Shown piece by piece: positions 1-7,724 of a stretch of DNA of 64,000 nt; within the stretch, counting starts at the first letter, position 1; every line of letters begins with the position of its first letter. Source of the DNA: Muribaculaceae bacterium (lineage in GTDB: Bacteria; Bacteroidota; Bacteroidia; Bacteroidales; Muribaculaceae); NCBI GenBank assembly GCA_017651515.1, contig JAGCCU010000015.1, forward strand, positions 1-64,000. Direction: 5' to 3'. Under the pieces are notes generated by a model that was not told the origin of the DNA, searched no databases, and was given only the letters and a program-made list of their open reading frames with translations. A program made the position numbers and the translations under genes.

Positions 1-540
1 AATCATTCTGATATTACAATTCTGGATGATGATGTCGTGGTTCAAATCAGAGATAAAGAAACTGGTGAGATTTCAAGTGAATTTGAACTGTTTTCAAATG
101 GTGATTTTAGCCAGAATGGCAAAATCCAGAATGGGGAATATAATCGTGATGGACTCCTTCATATAGGAAGTACTAATTTCACAAACAGTAATACTATAGC
201 AAACAATTATCATGGTTCTTATTTAGGTCCACATAATCCACAACTTATAAAAGGAGGTGATTCATACGCTGTCCCGCCAGGAGACCTGCATGACTATTTT
301 GCTTTCCAACATGATAAATATTATGATATGGTTGGAGCAGAAGGATTTTCGGGAGCCTTATTTAATACAAATACAGCTTTAGCTGATTTAAAATTATCTT
401 ATGACATGAATCATAATATGGATATTTCATGTTGGGGATGGATTACTTATAAAGCATTTGAACAATTAGCATGGTGGAAAGTTTTTTTACATGGCACAGC
501 AAATCAATTAAATTATTATGTTAATAAGGTATTATATTAG
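1..540 (+). CDS. C-terminal end of a polymorphic toxin with phospholipase A2-like tip (partial at left edge)
   Basis: The reading frame is open from base 1, so this is the tail of a longer protein whose body lies outside the window; the first ATG at 37 is not a convincing start. The last ~110 residues contain YLGPHNP (nt 220-240), then a His-Asp pair in FQHDKYY (CAT at 310-312), then an Ala-Asp at about nt 382-387. That order (glycine-rich Ca loop, HD dyad, later Asp) is the pattern of the phospholipase A2 domain in parvovirus VP1 proteins; secreted PLA2 enzymes also use a His-Asp dyad. I infer a membrane-damaging toxin tip. The RHS-like remnant at 1262-1417 and the overlapping small membrane-protein gene fit a polymorphic-toxin locus. 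The DNA is AT-rich compared with the core genes at 3 kb. The delivery system cannot be judged from this fragment. Confidence 0.6.
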   Translation, partial: NHSDITILDDDVVVQIRDKETGEISSEFELFSNGDFSQNGKIQNGEYNRDGLLHIGSTNFTNSNTIANNYHGSYLGPHNPQLIKGGDSYAVPPGDLHDYFAFQHDKYYDMVGAEGFSGALFNTNTALADLKLSYDMNHNMDISCWGWITYKAFEQLAWWKVFLHGTANQLNYYVNKVLY

Positions 541-1195
541 AAATAGAAAAATTATTGACTTCATAATTTACTTGTCATTGATTTGGACTATTCTGTGGTT
601 CTTCTTCTGGCTTGTCCCGCAGGAAAAGAACAGATATTGTTGTGGAGATAGGATATATGTATTGAAAAACGAAACAAGTAAAAAGCAGTTTTTCAAAAAT
701 ATAATGAATTTGGGAGTGTGTCAGAATAAAAATACTCTAAATCATGATGGCAAGATAATAATAGAGCATGTTTTGAATGACAATGTTTTTGAGCCTAAAA
801 TATATAGGACGAATGGGATATTTCCTGTCAATATCAATAACAATGAAATTTATATATGCTATAATAGTACTGAGGGAATTATATTTGATGGTATAATTAT
901 TTTAGGTTCAAAGAATAAAGAATATTATTTACAACAACGAGAAAACAATTCAATAATAAAGCAAGCACGAGTAATTCATGATTTTGAGAATACCGTGATG
1001 GAGAATGTTGATTTCGAATGCCGGCCAATAATTGTCGACTGGTGGTGGCGTTTAGGAGGTCAAGTTGATGTTTATATGATTTTTTGTTTCTTGCCTTATT
1101 CGGTATTTATTTGTCTGTGGTTAGCATTCAAACTCAATCGATTTTTCCGCAAGGAGAAAAGCCCAAGAACGTCTGGAAATAACCTGTTAATATGA
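518..1195 (+). CDS. Putative membrane-anchored immunity protein for the PLA2-like toxin
   Basis: A 225-residue protein with no family I recognise. It has one hydrophobic segment near the N-terminus (about residues 13-33, rich in I, W and F) and another near the C-terminus (about 188-207), with some 150 polar residues between. This predicts two membrane spans around a central domain probably exposed to the periplasm. The ATG lies inside the last codons of the toxin gene, a 23-bp overlap, so translation is probably coupled. A small gene overlapping the 3' end of a polymorphic toxin is normally its immunity gene, and a membrane location suits protection against a phospholipase. Function is inferred from position only. 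Confidence 0.5.
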   Translation: MLIRYYIRNRKIIDFIIYLSLIWTILWFFFWLVPQEKNRYCCGDRIYVLKNETSKKQFFKNIMNLGVCQNKNTLNHDGKIIIEHVLNDNVFEPKIYRTNGIFPVNINNNEIYICYNSTEGIIFDGIIILGSKNKEYYLQQRENNSIIKQARVIHDFENTVMENVDFECRPIIVDWWWRLGGQVDVYMIFCFLPYSVFICLWLAFKLNRFFRKEKSPRTSGNNLLI

Positions 1196-1261
1196 AAACA
1201 TATTACTTGTAGACATACTACATTTTTTGGCCATTAGTAGTTTTTGTCTTTTATATAAGAG

Positions 1262-1417
1262 ATGAATAAAGATATATTCCATATTATATCTTTAACGGTT
1301 GCTGATTCGGCAGGAACCGTAGAGCAGTGCTGCGACTACGATGCTTGGGGAGCGTTGTGCGACCCCGATACCGGCAGCAGATTCCAGCCACCAGCCGGAT
1401 CTGCTGTCGGGACGTAG
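1262..1417 (+). pseudogene. RHS-repeat remnant (orphan YD-repeat fragment)
   Basis: A short open frame of 51 codons ends at TAG 1415-1417. From about nt 1298 it reads V-A-D-S-A-G-T-V-E-Q, then D-Y-D-A-W-G, the usual wording of a bacterial RHS/YD repeat (…D..GTV.Q...YD.WG). The fragment is abruptly GC-rich between AT-rich flanks, as expected of an RHS core piece left beside variable tips. It has no complete core and stops after about 35 recognisable residues, so I call it a decayed or silent fragment rather than a gene. The rest of the 1196-1618 gap holds only the operator and promoter region described separately. Confidence 0.5.
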
Positions 1418-1480
1418 CGTAAAAATAACATGTCTTGACAATATAGACACATAATTATTTTGATAAATAAAAAGAAATAG

Positions 1481-1565
1481 TTTCCTTTGTAAAGGGAAAA
1501 ATTTTTCAAAAAGTTTCCTAAATTTTAGGAAAAATACTGCAAAAAGTTTCCTAAATTAACGGAAA
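1481..1565. promoter_or_regulatory. Three phased palindromic operators (TTTCC-N9-GGAAA)
   Basis: Three copies of TTTCC-N9-GGAAA start at 1481, 1514 and 1547, exactly 33 bp apart, about three helical turns. Each GGAAA begins 14 bp after its TTTCC. The third copy covers the expected -33 position of the promoter at 1571, so a bound protein should block or recruit RNA polymerase. Regular arrays like this usually bind a cooperative dimeric regulator. The regulator is not identifiable here; control by the downstream ATPase itself is only a guess. Confidence 0.65.
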
Positions 1566-1570
1566 GTTTA

Positions 1571-1578
1571 TAACTTTG
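1571..1578 (+). promoter_or_regulatory. Promoter -7 element of the DUF4143 ATPase gene
   Basis: TAACTTTG matches the Bacteroidota -7 consensus TAnnTTTG. It lies 40 bp before the ATG at 1619 and directly after the third palindrome, which replaces the usual TTTG -33 box. Confidence 0.6.
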
Positions 1579-1618
1579 CACATAAAACTGATTGCAATCA
1601 AAAGTAAATTGATAAACA

Positions 1619-2923
1619 ATGACCGATAAAGAGTTAATAAAGACTTTATTGGTAGGCTTTCAGGAGCGGATTCCCTTTGAAGGTCTGCACAACAGGGAGT
1701 TGAAGATACCCATAAATACTGGTAAAATCATCACCATACCTGGTGTGCGTCGTTGCGGGAAATCCACTCTGATGCAAATTACAATAAATCTGCTTTTGAA
1801 AAAGGGATTGCCAGCTCATCGAATAGCTTTCATAAATTTTGATGACGAACGTGTAAAATTCAATGCCGACAACCTCGACCTGATTATTCAAGCCTACAGG
1901 GAGTTGTATCCGAAAGAAGATTTGAATGGGGTTTATTTCTTTTTCGATGAGATACAAATGGCAGACGATTGGGAGCCGTTTGTCAGACGGCTATATGAAC
2001 AGATAAGCAAGAATGTCTTCATTACCGGCAGCAACTCAAAACTGCTTTCTTCGGAACTCGCATCTTCACTACGTGGACGTTCCTTGGCATACGAAGAGTT
2101 TCCCCTTTCATTTGCCGAATTGTGTGATTTCAAAAGTTTAAGTAATAATACATACTCAGAACGATCGGCTGCAAAACTTCGCAATGCCTTTGACGAATTC
2201 TTGATTTGGGGAGCATTCCCTGAAGTGGTGAAAGCCGACAAGGAATTAAGAAACAGGATATTGGCAGAGTATTATTATGTCATGCTCTATCGTGATTTAG
2301 TTGACCGATTCAAAATCACCAATATATCGGCGACTAAATATTTCATTTCAAGGGTAATGGAGAATGTCTCAAGTCCTACTTCGGTGAATAAAATCCTTAA
2401 CGAATTGAAGTCACAAGGCTACAAGGCATCGAAAGAATTGATTTATGACCTTTCCTCACATACTCAGGCAATTTATTTGTTTTTTGTCCTTACACGCTAT
2501 GCGCCTTCACTCATTAAGGAGAGTACTGCCGACAAAAAGTTTTACTGTATTGACTCAGGACTAAGATCTCAAATAGTGCGAACTCACAGTAATGACAGCG
2601 GAAAGATGCTTGAAAATGCAGTTTTCTTGCACCTGCGTAGAAATGTCGAATTAGGTGACAATATTTATTATTATCGTGGGAAACACGAATGTGATTTTCT
2701 TGTCGAGCGCAAGTCACAGGTTACTCAATTAGTTCAGGTAACTTGGGAGATGAATGATATTTCTACTCGTCATCGTGAGATAAACGGATTGCTTGAGGCT
2801 TCCGATAGCACTGGATGCGATAATTTGACCATCGTGACTCATGATGAAGAAGGGGTAATCAACATTGCTTCAAAAACTATAAGAGTAATACCTGGCTGGA
2901 AATGGATGCTTGATAATCGATAA
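1619..2923 (+). CDS. AAA (AAA_14) ATPase with C-terminal DUF4143 domain
   Basis: This 434-residue protein has the usual build of the large AAA_14/DUF4143 family common in Bacteroidales. The Walker A motif is GVRRCGKST (residues 42-50), the Walker B motif VYFFFDEI (about 105-112), and a sensor-like ITGSNS follows at about 135-140. The C-terminal half is the DUF4143 part, with LENAVF near 331 and HECDFLVE near 356-363. This resembles a PD-(D/E)XK nuclease fold, but the expected ExK reads Q-V-T, so nuclease activity is doubtful. The family's role is unknown. It sits between toxin remnants and murG, ends 31 bp before murG, and has its own palindrome-controlled promoter. It is probably a mobile or accessory gene inserted before the cell-wall cluster. 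Confidence 0.85.
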   Translation: MTDKELIKTLLVGFQERIPFEGLHNRELKIPINTGKIITIPGVRRCGKSTLMQITINLLLKKGLPAHRIAFINFDDERVKFNADNLDLIIQAYRELYPKEDLNGVYFFFDEIQMADDWEPFVRRLYEQISKNVFITGSNSKLLSSELASSLRGRSLAYEEFPLSFAELCDFKSLSNNTYSERSAAKLRNAFDEFLIWGAFPEVVKADKELRNRILAEYYYVMLYRDLVDRFKITNISATKYFISRVMENVSSPTSVNKILNELKSQGYKASKELIYDLSSHTQAIYLFFVLTRYAPSLIKESTADKKFYCIDSGLRSQIVRTHSNDSGKMLENAVFLHLRRNVELGDNIYYYRGKHECDFLVERKSQVTQLVQVTWEMNDISTRHREINGLLEASDSTGCDNLTIVTHDEEGVINIASKTIRVIPGWKWMLDNR

Positions 2924-2954
2924 AAGAAAAGTTAAAATAAAAAATGATGATATT

Positions 2955-4067
2955 ATGAGTGGATACAGATTTCTGATTAGCGGCGGTGGCACGGGAGGCC
3001 ACATCTTCCCTGCCCTGTCGATTGCGAACGAGATACGCCGTCGCATGCCCGATGCCGACATCCTCTTTGTGGGTGCAGAAGGGCGTATGGAGATGGAACG
3101 TGTGCCTGCAGCAGGCTACTCCATCAAGGGCCTGCCAGTGAGCGGCTTCGACCGCAAGAATATATTCCGCAACGTGAAAGTAGTGGCGCGATTGCTGAAG
3201 AGCATGCGCATGGCCAAGGATATCCTTGAAGAGTTCAAGCCTGACGTAGCAATCGGCGTGGGCGGCTATGCCAGTGGCCCTATGCTCAAGGCGGCACAAA
3301 AAGCCAGTATCCCTACTGTGCTGCAGGAGCAGAACTCCTACGCAGGCGTAACCAACAAGATGCTGGCAGCCAATGCCAAGTGTATCTGCGTGGCATACGA
3401 AGGAATGGAACGCTTCTTCCCTATGGACAAAATCGTACTCACCGGAAATCCAGTGCGACAGAACTTGCTCGAGTGTACCGCTACGCCTCAGGAGGCGCGC
3501 AAGGCAATGGGTATCGACCCTGAACGAAAGACCATCCTCGTAATTGGAGGAAGCTTAGGTGCACGAACCATAAACAACGCCATTGCCGATGGGCTGAAAC
3601 GCCTAGGTGAGTGCGATGACCTGCAAGTGATATGGCAGAGTGGCAAGTTCTACGATGAGAAATGTCGCGAAGCATTATCGGTTTCACAAGTGAATAATGT
3701 GGTGCAAATGCCGTTCATCAGCAATATGGAGATGGCATACCGTGCTGCCGACCTCGTGGTATCGCGTGCTGGAGCCAGCAGCATCAGCGAACTTCAGCTA
3801 CTGGGCAAGGCCTGCATACTCGTTCCGTCACCTAACGTGGCTGAAGACCACCAGACAAAGAATGCCCTTGCACTTGCCGACCGACAGGCGGCTATCATGG
3901 TGCGCGATGCTGAAGCTGGCGAACGCCTCATCGACACAATGATACGCACCGTACGTGACCAAGGTGTACTCGACACTTTGGCAGCGAACGTGGCACAGAT
4001 GGCACTGCGCGACTCAGCAAAGCACATCGTTGACGAAATAATGAAACTTGTTTCACCCAATTCATAA
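2955..4067 (+). CDS. murG: UDP-GlcNAc:lipid I N-acetylglucosaminyltransferase MurG
   Basis: MurG adds GlcNAc from UDP-GlcNAc to lipid I to make lipid II at the inner face of the cytoplasmic membrane, the last cytosolic step of peptidoglycan precursor synthesis. The glycine-rich loop SGGGTGGH lies at residues 9-16, and the C-terminal donor-binding half contains VIGGSLGA and a later SRAGASSISEL. I chose the ATG at 2955 because MSGYRFLISGGGTGGH is the usual N-terminus; an in-frame ATG at 2910 would add 15 lysine-rich residues and overlap the ATPase gene. At 370 residues the length is normal. It opens the murG-murC-ftsQ-ftsA-ftsZ run, with 12 bp to murC. Confidence 0.97.
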   Translation: MSGYRFLISGGGTGGHIFPALSIANEIRRRMPDADILFVGAEGRMEMERVPAAGYSIKGLPVSGFDRKNIFRNVKVVARLLKSMRMAKDILEEFKPDVAIGVGGYASGPMLKAAQKASIPTVLQEQNSYAGVTNKMLAANAKCICVAYEGMERFFPMDKIVLTGNPVRQNLLECTATPQEARKAMGIDPERKTILVIGGSLGARTINNAIADGLKRLGECDDLQVIWQSGKFYDEKCREALSVSQVNNVVQMPFISNMEMAYRAADLVVSRAGASSISELQLLGKACILVPSPNVAEDHQTKNALALADRQAAIMVRDAEAGERLIDTMIRTVRDQGVLDTLAANVAQMALRDSAKHIVDEIMKLVSPNS

Positions 4068-4079
4068 TTCAGATATAAA

Positions 4080-5453
4080 ATGATTGATTTCAATTCTCTA
4101 TACTTTGTCGGGGCCGGTGGAATCGGTATGGCAGCACTAGAACGCTATTTCCTTTCGAAAGGATATCGCGTGGCAGGATATGACCGCACACCCAGTGACC
4201 TCACCGCTGCTCTGCAGCGCGAGGGCGTAGAAATAACATTCGATGAAGACCCGGAACTTATACCCGATTACTGCCGAGATGCCAGTCGTACGTTGGTAGT
4301 ATATACTCCGGCCATTCCCGATGACCATGCAGGCCTATGCTGGTTCCGTGACAACGGTTTCGAAGTGGTGAAACGAGCCAAGGTGCTGGGTATCGTCACA
4401 GAGAAAAGCAAGAGTCTGTGTTTTGCCGGCACCCACGGCAAGACCACCACATCGAGCATGGCTGCACATATTCTGCAGGTGAGCGGAATAGGCAGCAATG
4501 CATTCCTAGGCGGAGTTCTGCGCAACTACGACAGCAACTTCTTGCTGAGCGAGAAAAGTCCTTATTCGGTGATTGAAGCCGATGAGTTTGACCGCTCGTT
4601 CCATCAGTTGAAGCCATATATCGCTGTCATCACCAGCACAGATCCAGATCACTTGGACATCTATGGTACCGAAGAGGCATATCTGGAAAGTTTTGCTCAT
4701 TTCACCGAACTCATAGATCCGCAAGGCGCACTGATTGTTCACACCGGGCTGAAACTCGTGCCACGACCGGCAGCAGGTGTACGCACTTACACCTATGGAC
4801 GCAACGATGGCGATTTCCATGCCGATAACGTACGCAAGGGCAACGGTGATATAATCTTTGATTTCGTCACGCCTTGGGAGACGATTACAGATATCAAGCT
4901 GGGTGTGCCTGTCGACATAAACATCGAAAATGCCATCGCCGCAATGGCTGCTTGCAGACTTATTGATGTACCAGCCCATTCCATGCGTGAGGCAATAGCA
5001 TCATTCATGGGAGCAAAACGACGCTTTGAATTCTGGATAAAGGAAAATGACAAAGTGATGATTGACGACTATGCGCATCATCCTGACGAATTGCGCGCAA
5101 GCATTGGCAGTGTGCGTGACCTATACCCAGGCCGTAAGCTCACTGTCATTTTCCAGCCACACCTCTACACACGCACGCGCGATTTTGCTGACCAGTTTGC
5201 CGATGCATTGTCGCTTGCCGACGAGGTGATTCTGTTACCCATTTACCCGGCACGAGAGTTGCCAATACCCGGGGTTACAAGCGAAATCATTCTTGAAAAA
5301 GTTAAATGTGGTGAAAAAACCATATATTCAAAGGAAAATTTGATTAGTTCGCTACAAATGCTTAACTTTGAGGTCTTATTGACTGTGGGGGCTGGAGATA
5401 TTTCCAACCTGCTCCCACAAATATCTTGTGAGGTGAAGAACCAACGACATTGA
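4080..5453 (+). CDS. murC: UDP-N-acetylmuramate--L-alanine ligase MurC
   Basis: The cytosolic ATP-dependent ligase adds the first amino acid, L-alanine, to UDP-MurNAc. The N-terminal UDP-binding loop GAGGIGM is at about residues 12-18. The ATP-binding Mur-ligase signature GTHGKTTTSS is near 118-127, and the DDYAHHPDE motif in the C-terminal half is characteristic. The length of 457 residues is usual. Its TGA overlaps the start of ftsQ, so the two are translationally coupled in the division and cell-wall operon. Confidence 0.97.
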   Translation: MIDFNSLYFVGAGGIGMAALERYFLSKGYRVAGYDRTPSDLTAALQREGVEITFDEDPELIPDYCRDASRTLVVYTPAIPDDHAGLCWFRDNGFEVVKRAKVLGIVTEKSKSLCFAGTHGKTTTSSMAAHILQVSGIGSNAFLGGVLRNYDSNFLLSEKSPYSVIEADEFDRSFHQLKPYIAVITSTDPDHLDIYGTEEAYLESFAHFTELIDPQGALIVHTGLKLVPRPAAGVRTYTYGRNDGDFHADNVRKGNGDIIFDFVTPWETITDIKLGVPVDINIENAIAAMAACRLIDVPAHSMREAIASFMGAKRRFEFWIKENDKVMIDDYAHHPDELRASIGSVRDLYPGRKLTVIFQPHLYTRTRDFADQFADALSLADEVILLPIYPARELPIPGVTSEIILEKVKCGEKTIYSKENLISSLQMLNFEVLLTVGAGDISNLLPQISCEVKNQRH

Positions 5454-6328
5454 AACGTATCATTCAAAATATTATACTTTTAATTCTTGCCACGCTGATA
5501 ATCGCTGGAGTGATGTGGGCTCGGGCTCGAGAGACAAACGTACTCTGCCGTAACATCTCTGTCCAGATCATGAATCAGGACAGCACGGTTTTTGTCACCG
5601 AAGAAGGCGTGAAGGCAGAATTGGCACAAAGCGGCATCAAGGTGATTGGTAAACCCCTGTGGCAGATAAATGCAGCACGCATCGAGGAAGTGCTCGGTAA
5701 GAGCGAGTACCTAGAAAACGTGGAATGCGTAAAAGCTACTGATGGCGAATTGATTATACGTGCAAGCCAACTAGTACCTGTAATGCGAGTGTTTGAAAAC
5801 GATGGTACGTCATATTATGTCAATGCCGCTGGCAAACGAATGAATGCCACCGCAATCTATCATAGCGACGTGCCGGTGGTTCAAGGACATTTCACCAAGC
5901 AGTACCCTCCAACAAGGCTCTTGCCTCTGGTGAAATATGTTGAAAAGGACTCCCTCTTGCGAACTCTCGTAACTATGTACTCCGTGCGAGACAGCAACAA
6001 CATCTTCATCGTGCCTAGCATCTACGGTCATGTAGTGAACATGGGAGGAATGAAGGACATTGAAAACAAGTTCGAGAAACTCAAGCTTTTCTACCGCGAA
6101 GTGCTGCCATCTAAGGGATGGGAGACTTACGACACCATCTCGGTAAAATGGAACCACCAGGTAGTGGCTACAAGGCGAAAGAAAGCAGTTCAAGAAACTA
6201 TGGTTTATGACCCGGAAGATGATGAAGTGATTCCCGACCTTGAGACTATGGGTGTCGACGAAAACAATGCAACACTTGCCATCGACCCAAAGTCCAAGAA
6301 TAAAAACAATACAAAAAAGACTCAATAA
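5450..6328 (+). CDS. ftsQ: Cell division protein FtsQ
   Basis: FtsQ is a bitopic membrane protein that links early and late division proteins in the divisome. A short basic N-terminus is followed by one membrane helix (about residues 5-23, IIQNIILLILATLIIAGVMW). Next come a POTRA-like region (about 35-110) and a periplasmic domain, then a charged C-terminal tail. The start is TTG at 5450-5452, overlapping murC's TGA in the arrangement ATTGA; no better ATG lies upstream of the membrane helix. Position between murC and ftsA is standard for Bacteroidales. Sequence conservation in FtsQ is weak, so the name rests on topology plus gene order. Confidence 0.9.
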   Translation: MKRIIQNIILLILATLIIAGVMWARARETNVLCRNISVQIMNQDSTVFVTEEGVKAELAQSGIKVIGKPLWQINAARIEEVLGKSEYLENVECVKATDGELIIRASQLVPVMRVFENDGTSYYVNAAGKRMNATAIYHSDVPVVQGHFTKQYPPTRLLPLVKYVEKDSLLRTLVTMYSVRDSNNIFIVPSIYGHVVNMGGMKDIENKFEKLKLFYREVLPSKGWETYDTISVKWNHQVVATRRKKAVQETMVYDPEDDEVIPDLETMGVDENNATLAIDPKSKNKNNTKKTQ

Positions 6329-6382
6329 TACAGTGACAGACAAACCATTTAACGAATAGTATAACAGCAATAATATCATCAC

Positions 6383-7702
6383 ATGGAACAAAACCAATAT
6401 ATCGTAGCTCTCGAAATCGGCAGCTCTAAAATAGTGGGAGCATTAGCCGAGAAGTCTTCATCGGGAGTAATCACACTCACCCATCTGGTGGAAGAAAAAA
6501 TGACCAACTGTGTGCGCTACGGCACAGTACTCAACGTGGAAAACGTTAAAAGTGGCATTCTGCGCATTCTTAAGGACATTGAAGACAGTATGGACGGACG
6601 CGTGACCCAACTATATGTGGGCATCGCCGGACGCTCCCTGCACAGCGAAGTGAGCGAGGTGAACAGAAGTCTCGATGCGTCTAAGCCAATCACCGACGAA
6701 ATCATCGAGAACATCATGCGCGATGCACGTCGCAACACCATCAAGAACTACGAGACAATCGACGTTGTGCCGAGGGCAATCTATGTTGACAAGAACGAGA
6801 CACAGACGCCTGTAGGACAGATAGGTAGTTCCATAAAGTGCAAGGTGAGCCTCATCGTGGCAAAACCGATATTGAAGATGAACCTCAACCGTGTGATAAG
6901 TATGAGCTTCGGGGCAACAGTGAAACAATACTTCATTACACCATTGGCTGTCAGTGAATATATATTGAGCGACAGCGAACGCTCTCTGGGATGTATGCTC
7001 GTAGATATAGGGGCTGAGACCTCAACGGTATCGATGTATAAGGGCGGAGCTCTCGTCTATCTTGCTACACTGCCTCTCGGCGGGCGTAATATAACACGTG
7101 ACATCATGAACGGATGCAGCGTACTTGAAGAAACAGCCGAACGGGTGAAACAGAACATCAAGAATCCTCTTGACCTCAAGCATGTCGATTCATTCGTCAT
7201 AGAAGGCGTTACAAGCAGCGAGGCTGCAAGCTACATCAGTGCCCGCACCGATGAAATCATTGCCAACATCGACAAGCAACTTGATTATGCACAGCTCACG
7301 AAAGACGATGTGAAGTCAATTATACTCACAGGTGGAGGCTCACAACTGCAAGGACTGGCTCAACGCATGGAAGAGAAAACTGGAATCAAGGTCACTATTG
7401 GACTGCCTCCAAAGAACCTCAATATCCTTGACCATAAATACAACAAGCCTGAATACATCAATGTCCTCTCACTGGTATCTAAGGCTACCGATGATATTAA
7501 ATACGGCGAAAGCTGTCTCGAGCGCAACAACTATGACGCGCCCATCATCGAGCATAAACCTGTCGACACTCTCGAAGATGACAAGAAAGATAAGAAAGGA
7601 AAGAATGATAAAGGTCGAAATAAATTTGGCTGGGTAAAGACAATTGGCGAAAAATTCTCCAATTTAATAAAAGAGGACGATTACGACGAAAACTACCATT
7701 AA
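6383..7702 (+). CDS. ftsA: Cell division protein FtsA
   Basis: An actin-family ATPase that ties FtsZ filaments to the membrane and recruits later divisome proteins. The phosphate-1 loop region ALEIGSSKIVGA is at about residues 9-20. MLVDIGAETS near 210 is the second phosphate loop, and ILTGGGSQLQG near 314 is the adenosine motif. The C-terminal tail has a charged lysine-rich linker and then an amphipathic helix (FGWVKTIGEKFSNLI), the expected membrane-targeting sequence. It has 439 residues. It sits 22 bp before ftsZ. With two FtsZ proteins encoded next door, it could anchor both. Confidence 0.96.
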   Translation: MEQNQYIVALEIGSSKIVGALAEKSSSGVITLTHLVEEKMTNCVRYGTVLNVENVKSGILRILKDIEDSMDGRVTQLYVGIAGRSLHSEVSEVNRSLDASKPITDEIIENIMRDARRNTIKNYETIDVVPRAIYVDKNETQTPVGQIGSSIKCKVSLIVAKPILKMNLNRVISMSFGATVKQYFITPLAVSEYILSDSERSLGCMLVDIGAETSTVSMYKGGALVYLATLPLGGRNITRDIMNGCSVLEETAERVKQNIKNPLDLKHVDSFVIEGVTSSEAASYISARTDEIIANIDKQLDYAQLTKDDVKSIILTGGGSQLQGLAQRMEEKTGIKVTIGLPPKNLNILDHKYNKPEYINVLSLVSKATDDIKYGESCLERNNYDAPIIEHKPVDTLEDDKKDKKGKNDKGRNKFGWVKTIGEKFSNLIKEDDYDENYH

Positions 7703-7724
7703 TCCACTAAAACCCTACAACATC

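Noticed and set aside
2910..2954. Upstream ATG that would lengthen murG by 15 residues
   Set aside because: The extension is Lys/Asp-rich, overlaps the ATPase gene and precedes the standard MurG N-terminus.
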